Shown: positions 18,330 through 26,982 of the stretch, one piece after another
Layout: each line of letters begins with the position of its first letter
Numbering within the stretch: position 1 is the stretch's first letter
Source: Planococcus antarcticus DSM 14505
GTDB taxonomy: Bacteria; Bacillota; Bacilli; Bacillales_A; Planococcaceae
Assembly (NCBI RefSeq): GCF_001687565.2
Contig: NZ_CP016534.2
Coordinates: 3,166,501-3,230,500 of the forward strand
Reading direction: 5' to 3'
Length of the DNA stretch: 64,000 bases
Made by a program: the position numbers and the translations under genes
Notes under the pieces: model-generated
Told to the model about the DNA's origin: nothing
Databases searched by the model: none
Seen by the model: only the letters and a program-made list of their open reading frames with translations

Positions 18330-18360
18330 AAGGGAAGTCCTCATAGTGAGGACCTCCCTT
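18330..18360. terminator. Second copy of the same hairpin, downstream of serA
   Basis: AAGGGAAGTCCTCA / TGAGGACCTCCCTT with TAG loop and one A:C mismatch. It lies 7 bp beyond the serA stop and shares a 17-bp core with 18213-18243. Confidence 0.75.
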
Positions 18361-18367
18361 TCTTTGG

Positions 18368-19954
18368 TTATAAATTAATAGCTGTAACTCCTTGGATCTC
18401 ATCTAATTTCGCTAATTGCTCGAGACTCCCTGCTTCTGCAGATTTGTCGATTGATAGCATCATGATGGCATCTCCACCAACAATAGAACGCCCCACTTGC
18501 ATCGTTGCGATATTGACATTTTCCTGCCCAAGCAAAGTTCCAACACGTCCGATGACACCTGGACGGTCATTGTGACGAACGTACAAGAGATGACCTTCTG
18601 GCACGACATCCACTAAATAATCATCCACTTTGACGATACGTGCTCCTTGTCCATTCAATAAAGTTCCAGCCACTTTTCTAATGCCATTCGCAGTTTTTAC
18701 CTCTACCGTGATTAACGTCGTAAACCCTTTTGATTCTGTAGTCTTTTGTTCAGTAACGACAATTCCTTTTTGATTTGCAAGATACAAAGCATTCACATTG
18801 TTAACTTGTTTACCAAGATGGCGCTTCAACATACCTTTTAACATATTGCGCGTTAACGGTCTAACATCCATATTAGCTAATTCTCCAGCATAACGTATGG
18901 TAACTTCTTCTGCAGTTGCACCTGTCAGATCAGTTAAAAAAGCACCTAATCGCTCTGACAAATCAAAGTAAGGCTCGATTTTCTTCATGATTTCTTTTGG
19001 TACAGACGGCAAATTCACTGAATTCCGGACAGTTCCTGTCGTAAAGTAACTGACCACGTCCATACTGACATCCACTGCTACACTTTCCTGAGCTTCAAAG
19101 GTACTTGCGCCCAAATGAGGTGTTGCAATAATTTCAGGTAAATCCAATAAACGAAAATCAACCATCGGCTCTTGCTCAAATACATCAAGCGCGGCTCCAG
19201 CCACTTTGCCAGATTTTACAGCATCAAACAATGCATGTTCATCGATAATGCCGCCTCGTGCACAATTAACGATCTGTACGCCATCCTTCATGATTTCAAA
19301 TGCTTCTTTATTGATCAAATGCTTAGTATCTTTCAGCAATGGGGTATGAACTGTAACAAAATCCGCTACTTTCAGCACATCTTCAACTGACCCAAAATCC
19401 ACTCCAAGCTTTTCCGCTTTTTCAGCCGTTAGGAAAGGATCATAGGCAATGATATTCATCCGTTGTCCTTTAGCACGCGCTGCTACTTCCTGACCAATCC
19501 GACCAAATCCGACTACTCCGAGCGTTTTATTTTTTAGCTCGACACCTACGTACGATTTACGATCCCATTGTTGATTGCGCAAAGCATGGAATGCTTGAGG
19601 AATTTTGCGCGCCATTGACATCAGCATCGCCATTGTATGCTCAGCGGCCGAGTTCGTGTTGCCATCCGGAGCATTGACGACAATAATGCCATGCTCGGTA
19701 GCAGCTTCTAAATCGATGTTGTCGACACCTACACCTGCACGTCCAATAATCTTCAGGTTAGATGCTTTTTCAATCAATTCCCGTGTAACCTGCGTCTGGC
19801 TTCTGACAAGCAAAGCGTCAAAGCCATCAATACGGTCGCCCAATTGTTCTGGTGTCAAGTTAGTTTCCATAACAATGTTTACGCCATTTGCCTGACGCAA
19901 AGGATAAATTCCCTCTTCGCTGAGTGGATCGCTGATCAAGACATGAAAAGTCAT
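18368..19954 (-). CDS. serA: D-3-phosphoglycerate dehydrogenase
   Basis: Catalyses the first committed step of serine synthesis, oxidising 3-phosphoglycerate to 3-phosphohydroxypyruvate with NAD. The 528 residues contain the nucleotide-binding [16 protein letters not shown] (~145), the catalytic Arg in [11 protein letters not shown] (~230), Glu in [10 protein letters not shown] and His in ATPHLGAST (~280). The intervening ASB domain is followed by a C-terminal ACT domain ([19 protein letters not shown]), typical of the long Bacillus-type enzyme and usually linked to serine feedback. It overlaps the upstream aminotransferase by 4 nt, so both are controlled by the serine T-box. Confidence 0.97.
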   Translation of the reverse strand: MTFHVLISDPLSEEGIYPLRQANGVNIVMETNLTPEQLGDRIDGFDALLVRSQTQVTRELIEKASNLKIIGRAGVGVDNIDLEAATEHGIIVVNAPDGNTNSAAEHTMAMLMSMARKIPQAFHALRNQQWDRKSYVGVELKNKTLGVVGFGRIGQEVAARAKGQRMNIIAYDPFLTAEKAEKLGVDFGSVEDVLKVADFVTVHTPLLKDTKHLINKEAFEIMKDGVQIVNCARGGIIDEHALFDAVKSGKVAGAALDVFEQEPMVDFRLLDLPEIIATPHLGASTFEAQESVAVDVSMDVVSYFTTGTVRNSVNLPSVPKEIMKKIEPYFDLSERLGAFLTDLTGATAEEVTIRYAGELANMDVRPLTRNMLKGMLKRHLGKQVNNVNALYLANQKGIVVTEQKTTESKGFTTLITVEVKTANGIRKVAGTLLNGQGARIVKVDDYLVDVVPEGHLLYVRHNDRPGVIGRVGTLLGQENVNIATMQVGRSIVGGDAIMMLSIDKSAEAGSLEQLAKLDEIQGVTAINL

Positions 19955-21126
19955 TTATTTTTCTTCCCTTCTGTCAAATAAACTTGCTGTGCAGCGGCAA
20001 TTCCTTTGCCGAGTTCGATTTCTTTTCCTATTTTGACCAAACCGATTTCCATGGCCGCAAGTGTCTGCAGCATGTCTGCCGGAGAGCAGTAGCCCATGTG
20101 ACCGATTCGGAAAATCTTTTTCGCTAAATGCTGTTGGCCGCCTGCCAATTCCAAAGCAAATTCTTTCTTCATCACTTGGCGGAATTCTTCTGCATCAAAG
20201 TCATCCGGCTTTACAGCTGTGACGGTTGGTGATGCATCTTTGTCAGAAGTCAGCAACGGAATTCCTAATGCTTTGAATGCAGCGCGCGTCATATCCTTCA
20301 TCAGGTTATGCCTTGCGTATACTTGCTCCAGCCCTTCTTCCTCCAGCAATTCAAGCACTTGCTGCAAGCCGAATAAGATGGACAGTGCCGGTGTGAAAGG
20401 CGTTGTATCCTTTAACATATTGTCTCTGTGTTTTTTAAGATCCAAATAGAAGCGAGGCTGTGGATTAGCTTCGATTTTCTTCCAAGCACGGTCACTTGCT
20501 GCAATGAACGAAAGACCTGCTGGGAGCATAAAGGCTTTTTGTGAACCGGTGACCACTACATCGATTCCCCACTTATCCATCTCGGTGTCCGTACCCGCTA
20601 CGCAAGACACACCGTCTACGATGACGAGTGCATCAGATACTTCTTTAACAGCAGCCGCCAACTCCTTGATCGGATTCAAGACGCCGGTGGAAGTTTCACA
20701 AAACGTCGAGAAAATTACTTTGATTTCAGGATGCTCCAATAAGAAGTTTTTTACCGCTTCCGGATCAACTGCCAAGCCCCATTCTATTTCGAAAACATGC
20801 GTTTGAATTCCGTATGCTTTACAAATTTTCGCAAAACGTTCTCCAAATGCGCCTGTTACGAGAACTAAAACTTCTTCGCCAGGAGCTACCGTATTCACAA
20901 CCGCTGCTTCTAGTCCTGCGGTTCCGCTACCCGTTAAAATCACAACTTCTTGCTTAGTTCCAAATACGCGTTTTAATCGCGGTCTGATATCACTAATCAT
21001 TTCGGATGTACTTTGCCCGCGATGCCCGATCATTGGTTGAGTCATGGCGCGTTGCACGCTTGGTGGAATTGGCGTTGGTCCTGGGATTCGTAAAATTTGT
21101 TGGTCTGTCAGCATAATGGAGCTCAT
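19951..21126 (-). CDS. Class V PLP aminotransferase (serine-pyruvate/alanine-glyoxylate type), likely serine biosynthesis
   Basis: PLP-dependent aminotransferase, 391 residues from this start. It shows RIPGPTPIPPSV near the N-terminus, the LTGSGTAGLEAAVVNTV phosphate-binding region, DGVSCVAGTDTEMDKWGIDV and the PLP Lys in VVTGSQKAFMLPAGLSF. The family includes PucG and archaeal-type enzymes. Coupling to serA by a 4-nt overlap and a serine T-box upstream strongly suggests it supplies the phosphohydroxypyruvate-to-phosphoserine step, in place of or in addition to SerC; this is inference. The frame is open to 21177, inside the T-box terminator, so translation must begin at ATG 21126 (after GAGAGGGG, tight spacing) or ATG 21114. 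Confidence 0.9.
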   Translation of the reverse strand: MSSIMLTDQQILRIPGPTPIPPSVQRAMTQPMIGHRGQSTSEMISDIRPRLKRVFGTKQEVVILTGSGTAGLEAAVVNTVAPGEEVLVLVTGAFGERFAKICKAYGIQTHVFEIEWGLAVDPEAVKNFLLEHPEIKVIFSTFCETSTGVLNPIKELAAAVKEVSDALVIVDGVSCVAGTDTEMDKWGIDVVVTGSQKAFMLPAGLSFIAASDRAWKKIEANPQPRFYLDLKKHRDNMLKDTTPFTPALSILFGLQQVLELLEEEGLEQVYARHNLMKDMTRAAFKALGIPLLTSDKDASPTVTAVKPDDFDAEEFRQVMKKEFALELAGGQQHLAKKIFRIGHMGYCSPADMLQTLAAMEIGLVKIGKEIELGKGIAAAQQVYLTEGKKNK

Positions 21127-21175
21127 TCCCCTCTCGATTTCCCGCTTTTGCAGGCAGTAATTGTATAAAGACGCC

Positions 21176-21449
21176 AAAAAAGACTCTTCGCCCTTACATA
21201 AAGATGCAAGGGGCGAAGAGTCTTCTATTTCGCGGTACCACCCTAATTCACTGCCACTAAATTGACAGCCTCATTGGTTCACATGCGTAACGGACATGAA
21301 GCGAATGGACTTACTGGGAGATTCAGTCCATCTATTCAGGAGTGCTACCAAATGCCGAAACCACTGATTCTCACCACCCATCAGCTCTCTTGAGATTTCT
21401 CTACACGAAGCGTATCTCCATCAACATAGTTAATCTGTATATTCGAATT
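21176..21449 (-). promoter_or_regulatory. T-box riboswitch leader (serine specifier AGC)
   Basis: On the minus strand the T-box core AGGGTGGTACCGCG (21231-21244) is followed by a strong terminator: GACTCTTCGCCC with GGGCGAAGAGTC and six T (21176-21222). Upstream, stem I has the AGAGAG and GGGTGGTGAGAA apical features with CTGAT/ATCAG, and then AGC at 21344-21346 directly before ACTCCTGA, the position where specifier codons sit. AGC reads serine, matching the aminotransferase-serA operon. The N in UGGN is U, which would pair by wobble with a G discriminator base of tRNA-Ser. Uncharged tRNA should favour the antiterminator. Confidence 0.9.
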
Positions 21450-21455
21450 GACTCC

Positions 21456-21484
21456 ATCATATACAGTCTAAAATTTATTGTCAA
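21456..21484 (-). promoter_or_regulatory. Sigma-A promoter of the T-box operon
   Basis: Minus strand: consensus -35 TTGACA, 17-nt spacer, -10 TATGAT, placed just upstream of stem I of the T-box leader. Confidence 0.8.
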
Positions 21485-21670
21485 TATATAAAAAATAGTT
21501 AGTTTTCTTTGCAAACGTTTCCATTTGAATGAACGCAGGAGCCCCACGACTCTAAGAAAACATAAAAATATTTTCACAATTCGAGGAAGCGGATTAATTC
21601 AGGCTCATTTCCGGAATAAAACAGATTTTCGTTATGTAGAAACTAAGCACTCTTATGGTTGTCAGACCAT

Positions 21671-21714
21671 AAAAAAAACCGTTTATCAGTTTTTTAAACT
21701 GATAAACGGTTTTA
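21671..21714 (-). terminator. Strong terminator at the 3' end of the Ter operon
   Basis: Near-perfect ~17-bp stem (AAACCGTTTATCAGTTT and complement, AAA loop) followed by eight T on the minus strand, 10 bp beyond the last terD gene. Confidence 0.9.
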
Positions 21715-21723
21715 AAATTAACA

Positions 21724-22302
21724 TCAACCTAAGCCATAATCATTTACTAATGCAGCAAGGCCGCCTTGGTAGCCACTGCCGATTGCGTTGAACTTCCATT
21801 CATTGCCGTGGCGGTACAATTCGCCAACCACTAAAGCCGTTTCAATCGAGAAATCTTCTCCGAGGTCGTAACGGATCAATTCTTCGTTTGAACTTTCATT
21901 TACAATGCGGATAAACGCATTCGACACCTGGCCGAAGTTTTGGCCGCGGCTATCTGCCTCGTGGATGGTTACAGTGAAACTGATTTTATGGACATCAGCA
22001 GGAACATTTGGCAAATCGACAATCACTTGCTCATCGTCCCCTTCGCCTTCCCCTGTTAAATTATCGCCTGTATGAGTAACCGAACCATTCGCACCCACCA
22101 GATTGTTGTAAAAGATAAAATCTTCCGGTCCACGCGATTTACCATTTTCTCCCACAAGAAAGACTGAAGCATCTAAATCGAAGTCTCCGCCACCGCTGTA
22201 TTTATTGGTATCCCAGCCTAAACCGACGACTACTTTTGTTAAGCCCGGATTTGTTTTCGTTAAGTCGATCTTCTGTCCTTTTGAAAGGTTGATTGCTGAC
22301 AT
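21724..22302 (-). CDS. terD: TerD-family stress protein
   Basis: 192-residue TerD-domain protein. These cytoplasmic, calcium-binding beta-sandwich proteins are implicated in tellurite, phage and colicin resistance, but their biochemical role is unknown. Visible are GWDTNKY, the Asp-rich calcium site [28 protein letters not shown] and the C-terminal [32 protein letters not shown] precedes the ATG. It is the last gene of the operon and about 80% similar by eye to the second terD at 29.5 kb, suggesting duplication with operon-end placement. Confidence 0.95.
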   Translation of the reverse strand: MSAINLSKGQKIDLTKTNPGLTKVVVGLGWDTNKYSGGGDFDLDASVFLVGENGKSRGPEDFIFYNNLVGANGSVTHTGDNLTGEGEGDDEQVIVDLPNVPADVHKISFTVTIHEADSRGQNFGQVSNAFIRIVNESSNEELIRYDLGEDFSIETALVVGELYRHGNEWKFNAIGSGYQGGLAALVNDYGLG

Positions 22303-22320
22303 ATTGATTTCCTCCTCCGA

Positions 22321-23403
22321 TTAATTAGCTTTACGCTGCGTGTCTTCGTACTTTTTCTGCAATTCTTCGATGCGGAGACGTCCTTCTTCACGCATTTTGC
22401 GATTTTCCTGCTCAATCTCGCGCGTGTCGTTCATCCCCTGCATAATAGTCTCCCATGTTTGTTCAATGGTTTCAATCTTGATGCTCGGTTGACCAGACAT
22501 TCTGGCGATATCAACGCTTTGACGTGAAATGTCATTGGCATTGTTCAACAGCATTTCATTGGTTCGCCGATCCAATTCGCTCATCGATTCGGCCACTAAG
22601 TTTTGGCGTTTTGCCGCGATGGCGTTGATCAAACCTGTTTTAAAAATCGGAATGGTCGTGACGAAAGCCGAATTGATTTTTCCGATCAGCTTGGTGTTGC
22701 CTCGTTGCAGCATGCGAATTTGAGGGGCCGACTGATAAGAAACCTGTTTGGCCATTTCAAGATCGTAAACGCGCTGCTCCAGAAGTTCAATGGCATTTTG
22801 CAGAGAATTCAATTCCATTAGCGCCATTTGGTCGCCTGACTCCGCTTTTGCACGGACATCCGGCTCTTTAGCTTTTAGTTCTTCGACTTTAATGTCTCCT
22901 GCAGCGATGTATTTTTCCAGTTCCATGAAATAATTGAAATTCTGGTTATACAGTTCTTCCAAAGTAGTTGTCGATTTTTTCATTTCGCCTTCGTACTTAG
23001 TAATTTCAACATAAACTTTATCGATTTCAGTTCCCATTGTCTGATACTTATTGAACAATTGCTCAATCACTTTATTGCCTTTGTTGAAGATTTTGTTGAG
23101 GAAACCTTTCTTTTCAACGAAATCCTTCTTATCGAATTTATCCATGATTTTGCCAAGCTGTTTCAGCAATTCACTAGATTCCTCCATGCTGTTTGCCTGG
23201 ACGGAATTCAGAACTTTTCCTGTAAAGGCAGAAATTTCATTAGCGGGCTCACGACCAAATTCCAATAAAGCGATTTGGTTTTTAGGATCAATTTTTGAAG
23301 CCAACTGAAGGACTTCAGGGTCTTTTTTCAGCTGGACTTTTAATTGGTTTTCATCTTTCATCACTAATTCCTGCTGTTCAATTTGATCAGGCATATTGGT
23401 CAT
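22321..23403 (-). CDS. telA: TelA/KlaA-family toxic anion resistance protein
   Basis: 360-residue, largely alpha-helical TelA-family protein (B. subtilis YceH is the counterpart). It is rich in Lys/Glu with predicted coiled coils (~90-215 and ~320-355), and has the family segments FNYFMELEKYIAAGD and SYQSAPQIRMLQRGNTKLI. Members are associated with tellurite and cell-envelope stress resistance, without a known reaction. AAAAGGAGTGAAAACGG precedes ATG 23403. It follows yceG by 19 bp and precedes terD by 18 bp. Confidence 0.93.
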   Translation of the reverse strand: MTNMPDQIEQQELVMKDENQLKVQLKKDPEVLQLASKIDPKNQIALLEFGREPANEISAFTGKVLNSVQANSMEESSELLKQLGKIMDKFDKKDFVEKKGFLNKIFNKGNKVIEQLFNKYQTMGTEIDKVYVEITKYEGEMKKSTTTLEELYNQNFNYFMELEKYIAAGDIKVEELKAKEPDVRAKAESGDQMALMELNSLQNAIELLEQRVYDLEMAKQVSYQSAPQIRMLQRGNTKLIGKINSAFVTTIPIFKTGLINAIAAKRQNLVAESMSELDRRTNEMLLNNANDISRQSVDIARMSGQPSIKIETIEQTWETIMQGMNDTREIEQENRKMREEGRLRIEELQKKYEDTQRKAN

Positions 23404-23422
23404 CCGTTTTCACTCCTTTTGG

Positions 23423-25036
23423 CTACAGCCATTTTTTGAACATTTTTTTCACTACTGAAGGCTCACGATATGGCTCGTTAAAGCTCCGTTCATCCAGCCA
23501 ATGCGTATCAAACGACTCTGGGTCAATCCAGCGTTCAATGTCCTGATGCCCCTGTGGATTGATGATAAGGACATCAAGTCCGAATATGTGGATCAAGGCG
23601 ATTGCATTGGCGTCTGCGCGGCTCAATTCACCGTCTTTTTCTTCATTGTAGAAAAGCACTGTTGGTACAAACTGCGGATAATCGAATAACTGAATCAATT
23701 GAATCACAGCATCCGGCAGCGTCATGGATTGTGAAAAAGCATAGAGCTGCAATTCCTCGAACGACTCGCTGTTTTGAGACAACAGCATCGGTTTCTCTAC
23801 ATGTCTGGCGATTGCTGCTGCTATCGCAGTCTGTACGCCATCCGGCAGCTTATTGTATTTCCACCAATGCGCTGCTTTCATTTTTTCCGGATCGAGCCGT
23901 CCATCCCGTCCAAGAGCGGCGCGGTAATGGAACTGCTGATTGCCTTTCCGCTCTTCGACGAAGGGAAAGCTTCGGATCAATTTCGTATCTTCACGCTCGG
24001 TCAGATCGTGTACATTTTCCCAGAAACGCTTGCGGTCTTTTTCGATGCCCATGAACTTGGAAAAAACGACCGGAATGTTGACGCTTCCACTAGAAACTGA
24101 AAACGATGGCCGAACCATCGCACGCTCTTTGGCAAGCATGAATGCCTCATCCATTGTCGTTTTGAGCCGGACCGAATGCGTACGGTAGGATTTGAATTGA
24201 AAAGGCTTGTATAGACCTGAGTCATCATAGTGCAATAGTCGGTCCACTTCCTGAGTTGCCCGGTAAGCGACTGTTCCAACACGTTTCGGTTTTTCTTCCG
24301 GGAAAGGGAGAAGCGACTCGGCATTTGTCTGGAAACTGTGGCTGTGAAGCCCTTCTTTTCCATTTGCCTGCTCGAACCAGCCTTCACCTTTCGGGTCATA
24401 GACGATGATATGGAAGCCGAAAGCGGCTGCCAGCTTCAAAAACCAGGTTTCACTTTCCGAAGCGCTGCCATACCACAGAAATCCGGGTAGCCCTTTTTCC
24501 AACGACAACTTCTCAATTTCGGGTTCTATGTGGTTGAACGTCCATTTGACCAAGTCCGTCGTTACACGCCGGAAAGAGGAATGGGTCGTATTTCCACCTG
24601 ATTGTTCTTGAAAAGCTTTCAGGATATCAATCAGGACCAACCGCAGGCGCCTGTTCAGACCAGAATCTTTTAATCTTGGCAGCAGCCCTTTACCGTCAAG
24701 AAACGCCACCATTCGGTTTGGCGATAGGCCTTTTTCTTTTTTATTCATTTCGAACAGGTCTTGCAGTGTCCGCAGCCGATCCTGTTCAATGTGCTTATTC
24801 ATCTTATCCGAGAGCCGGATTAACCGTCCTTCCGATGCTTCGATAACATCATAGATGGCGGCAAAATATTCATCGGCATCGAGCGTCATGCCCATCACCT
24901 GTCCAAGCAGCTGCGGATACGTAATACTGTCTTCTTCAACTTTTGTTTCACTGTGATCCACAATCGGTTTTTTCAGCCATTCCCCGATTTTTTCCGGATC
25001 CCAGGTTTTTGCGGGGATCGGATGCAATTGAACCAT
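23423..25036 (-). CDS. yceG: YceG-family protein of Ter-type stress operons
   Basis: 537 residues, the same length as I recall for B. subtilis YceG, and in the same neighbourhood with TerD and TelA. It starts MVQLHPIPAKTWDPEKIGEW. No catalytic motif of a known enzyme could be identified; the C-terminal third contains FVPTVLFYNEEKDGELSRAD and FGLDVLIINPQG, suggestive of a Rossmann-like half. AAGGAGAGATTCCG precedes the ATG. Function is unknown; conservation within the Ter operon is the main clue. Confidence 0.9.
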   Translation of the reverse strand: MVQLHPIPAKTWDPEKIGEWLKKPIVDHSETKVEEDSITYPQLLGQVMGMTLDADEYFAAIYDVIEASEGRLIRLSDKMNKHIEQDRLRTLQDLFEMNKKEKGLSPNRMVAFLDGKGLLPRLKDSGLNRRLRLVLIDILKAFQEQSGGNTTHSSFRRVTTDLVKWTFNHIEPEIEKLSLEKGLPGFLWYGSASESETWFLKLAAAFGFHIIVYDPKGEGWFEQANGKEGLHSHSFQTNAESLLPFPEEKPKRVGTVAYRATQEVDRLLHYDDSGLYKPFQFKSYRTHSVRLKTTMDEAFMLAKERAMVRPSFSVSSGSVNIPVVFSKFMGIEKDRKRFWENVHDLTEREDTKLIRSFPFVEERKGNQQFHYRAALGRDGRLDPEKMKAAHWWKYNKLPDGVQTAIAAAIARHVEKPMLLSQNSESFEELQLYAFSQSMTLPDAVIQLIQLFDYPQFVPTVLFYNEEKDGELSRADANAIALIHIFGLDVLIINPQGHQDIERWIDPESFDTHWLDERSFNEPYREPSVVKKMFKKWL

Positions 25037-25060
25037 CGGAATCTCTCCTTGCTTTGTTGC

Positions 25061-25876
25061 TTACTTACGCTGCACTGAAATCTCAGCAACACGTCCCAAG
25101 ATTTCTTCTCCTGCTTTGATGCCATATTTATCCGTTCTATGGATATGCTCTGAAGTCGGCACTGCGCTTTTCACAGCTTCGCCATGCGAAGCGAGTATGC
25201 TGTAATCAGCACTTTCCAATAAATCGAGATCCAATAACGAATCTCCGGCAGCAATAACATAGCTAGCGCCTAAACGTTCCTTAATATATTCCATAGCCCC
25301 TGCTTTAGTAATGCTTTCCGGCATAAAATAAAGTTTCCGGCCCTGCAGCGACATTCCCCATCCTAGCTTCTTAAAAGCTGTCGTATAAAAATTAAGCTTC
25401 TCTTCAGGAAAACGGGCACGGTCTACAATCAGGTAGACAAACCAGTCATCTGCTTGTCGCACTTTCAATACCCAGTCTTCCGAGAAATAGCGCTCAATTT
25501 CCGGCATCAAATCCGAAATGATGGTTTTTCGGCTGACGCACTGCTGGCGAATCCCTTCTGACCACTCCTTGATCGGCTGGCCATTTTCTAAAATAACCGC
25601 TCCATTGGAAATAACAGCGAAACGCGGTGCCTGCTGACCTTCAAAAATGCCCGTCACCCGCTCGTATTGAGCCTGGGTGCGCGTGGTCACTGGCAAAAAA
25701 AATGCGGCATCGTTAATTTTCCACAGCTCTGACTGGCTCTTTTGGGTCATGAAGGATAAAGGCTTGCCTTCGTAGCGCTCCACTTCCACCAATTCATCTT
25801 CTGTTACGTCCATTCCCATCGAATTGCGGGAATAAATCAAAGTCTGATCCAAATCACTGGCGAATAACAGCGTCAT
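25061..25876 (-). CDS. HAD-superfamily phosphatase of the Ter operon
   Basis: 271-residue HAD hydrolase. Motif I is FASDLDQTLIYSR (nucleophile Asp ~9) and motif IV is VIAAGDSLLDLDLLE (~210), with a Cof/sucrose-phosphatase-type C2 cap between. It overlaps the StiP-like gene by 4 nt, so it is translationally coupled to a probable phosphoribosyl-type enzyme. In published comparative analyses of Ter systems, HAD, PRTase and CitE-like proteins form a predicted nucleoside-like metabolite pathway; dephosphorylation of an intermediate is its proposed role, unproven. Confidence 0.9.
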   Translation of the reverse strand: MTLLFASDLDQTLIYSRNSMGMDVTEDELVEVERYEGKPLSFMTQKSQSELWKINDAAFFLPVTTRTQAQYERVTGIFEGQQAPRFAVISNGAVILENGQPIKEWSEGIRQQCVSRKTIISDLMPEIERYFSEDWVLKVRQADDWFVYLIVDRARFPEEKLNFYTTAFKKLGWGMSLQGRKLYFMPESITKAGAMEYIKERLGASYVIAAGDSLLDLDLLESADYSILASHGEAVKSAVPTSEHIHRTDKYGIKAGEEILGRVAEISVQRK

Positions 25877-26982
25877 ATCTCTTTACCTGATCGGATTAAG
25901 CCGATTGCGCGGTAGAATAAGTCTGGAACGACTTCCACTGGCACTCCTTTTTCTTCAGCCAGCATCAAAATATGATGAACATCCGGATTATCCAAATTGT
26001 TGACCAGAACCTTCCACGGGTTTCTACGAAGCAGAACACGGGTCGTTTCTCCAACTCCCGGTTTGATCAGGTGGTAGTCGGTTTCACTGTACATTTGCTG
26101 GCCGATCGCTTCGACTTCCTTCATGCCCTGCCAAGTTCTTTCCGCAGTCACCGGTCTAGAAACAGCTTCTTGCTCAACTCTTTCTCGAGTCTCAACAAAA
26201 CATTCAGTGATTTGATCGACAAAGTCATTGGATAGATCCTCTTTGAGTAGCTCACCGTAAAACTTTGCTCCGTGGAAATCATCTTTACCAATATACAGTT
26301 TGTTGAGAATGGTTCGGCTCACCAATCCCGAAACGGTCGCATTTAGGCAAGCGCTTGGAATCAGAAAATCTTCACGAGTCCCGAACAACACTGCACAGGC
26401 ACCCGGATCAGACAATACGGCCATATCATCATACAGGTTCATGCCCTTTTCTTCATTAAGGCTATTGACTGCTTTGGTCAATTCTGTTTGGATAGCCCCT
26501 TTTCCGGTCCAGCCGTCCACAAACTGGATGCGGCTTGCTGGATGCGCAGCGCGAATCGAATCAATCGCCTTCTCGTCAATCCCTTTATCGCGCAAAATAG
26601 AGACGCTATAATGCGGCCACTCCATACCCATCACTCGCTGGGCGTAACGGCGGATCAGGATGCCGATGGGGCTGCCGGCACGTGCCAACGATACGAGGAC
26701 AACGTCATCTGTCCCTGCATTCATGAAAATGCGGCGTGTCACCAGCCCTACCAGATAGCTTAGTTGCCGCTTGGTCTTGCCCACCGTTTCGTGATAAAGA
26801 TTTGTATATTCATCAGAGGGGCGATATTCCATGGGCAGCCGTTCTGCGTAGTGGGCACCTGTTTGAACCGCTTTTTCACGTTCTTCCAATGTACTTTCAA
26901 CAAATTCTTCACTTACATCTTTTAATAGGAAGGTGATGTCTTCTTTCGGATAACTCGTTTTCACTAAGCCAGTAGCTATCAT
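25873..26982 (-). CDS. StiP-like protein (PRTase/PELOTA-type Ter operon enzyme)
   Basis: 369 residues, belonging to the family annotated as cysteine protease StiP N-terminal domain but viewed in Ter-system studies as a phosphoribosyltransferase-like fold with a C-terminal PELOTA RNA-binding-type domain. Visible segments are DDVVLVSLARAGSPIGILIR (~95-115), RIQFVDGWTGKGAIQ (~152) which resembles a PRPP loop, and LSDPGACAVLFGTREDFLIP (~190). The C-terminal part contains RVLLRRNPWKVLVNN and LAEEKGVPVEVVPDL, typical of the PELOTA module. Overlaps of 4 nt on both sides show tight coupling. Confidence 0.88.
   Translation of the reverse strand: MIATGLVKTSYPKEDITFLLKDVSEEFVESTLEEREKAVQTGAHYAERLPMEYRPSDEYTNLYHETVGKTKRQLSYLVGLVTRRIFMNAGTDDVVLVSLARAGSPIGILIRRYAQRVMGMEWPHYSVSILRDKGIDEKAIDSIRAAHPASRIQFVDGWTGKGAIQTELTKAVNSLNEEKGMNLYDDMAVLSDPGACAVLFGTREDFLIPSACLNATVSGLVSRTILNKLYIGKDDFHGAKFYGELLKEDLSNDFVDQITECFVETRERVEQEAVSRPVTAERTWQGMKEVEAIGQQMYSETDYHLIKPGVGETTRVLLRRNPWKVLVNNLDNPDVHHILMLAEEKGVPVEVVPDLFYRAIGLIRSGKEI

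Noticed and set aside
21525..21791. 88-codon plus frame overlapping the terminator of the Ter operon
   Set aside because: It crosses a perfect terminator hairpin and the 3' end of terD; no protein features.
22529..24399. Many plus-strand frames opposite telA and yceG
   Set aside because: All are antisense shadows of well-supported genes.
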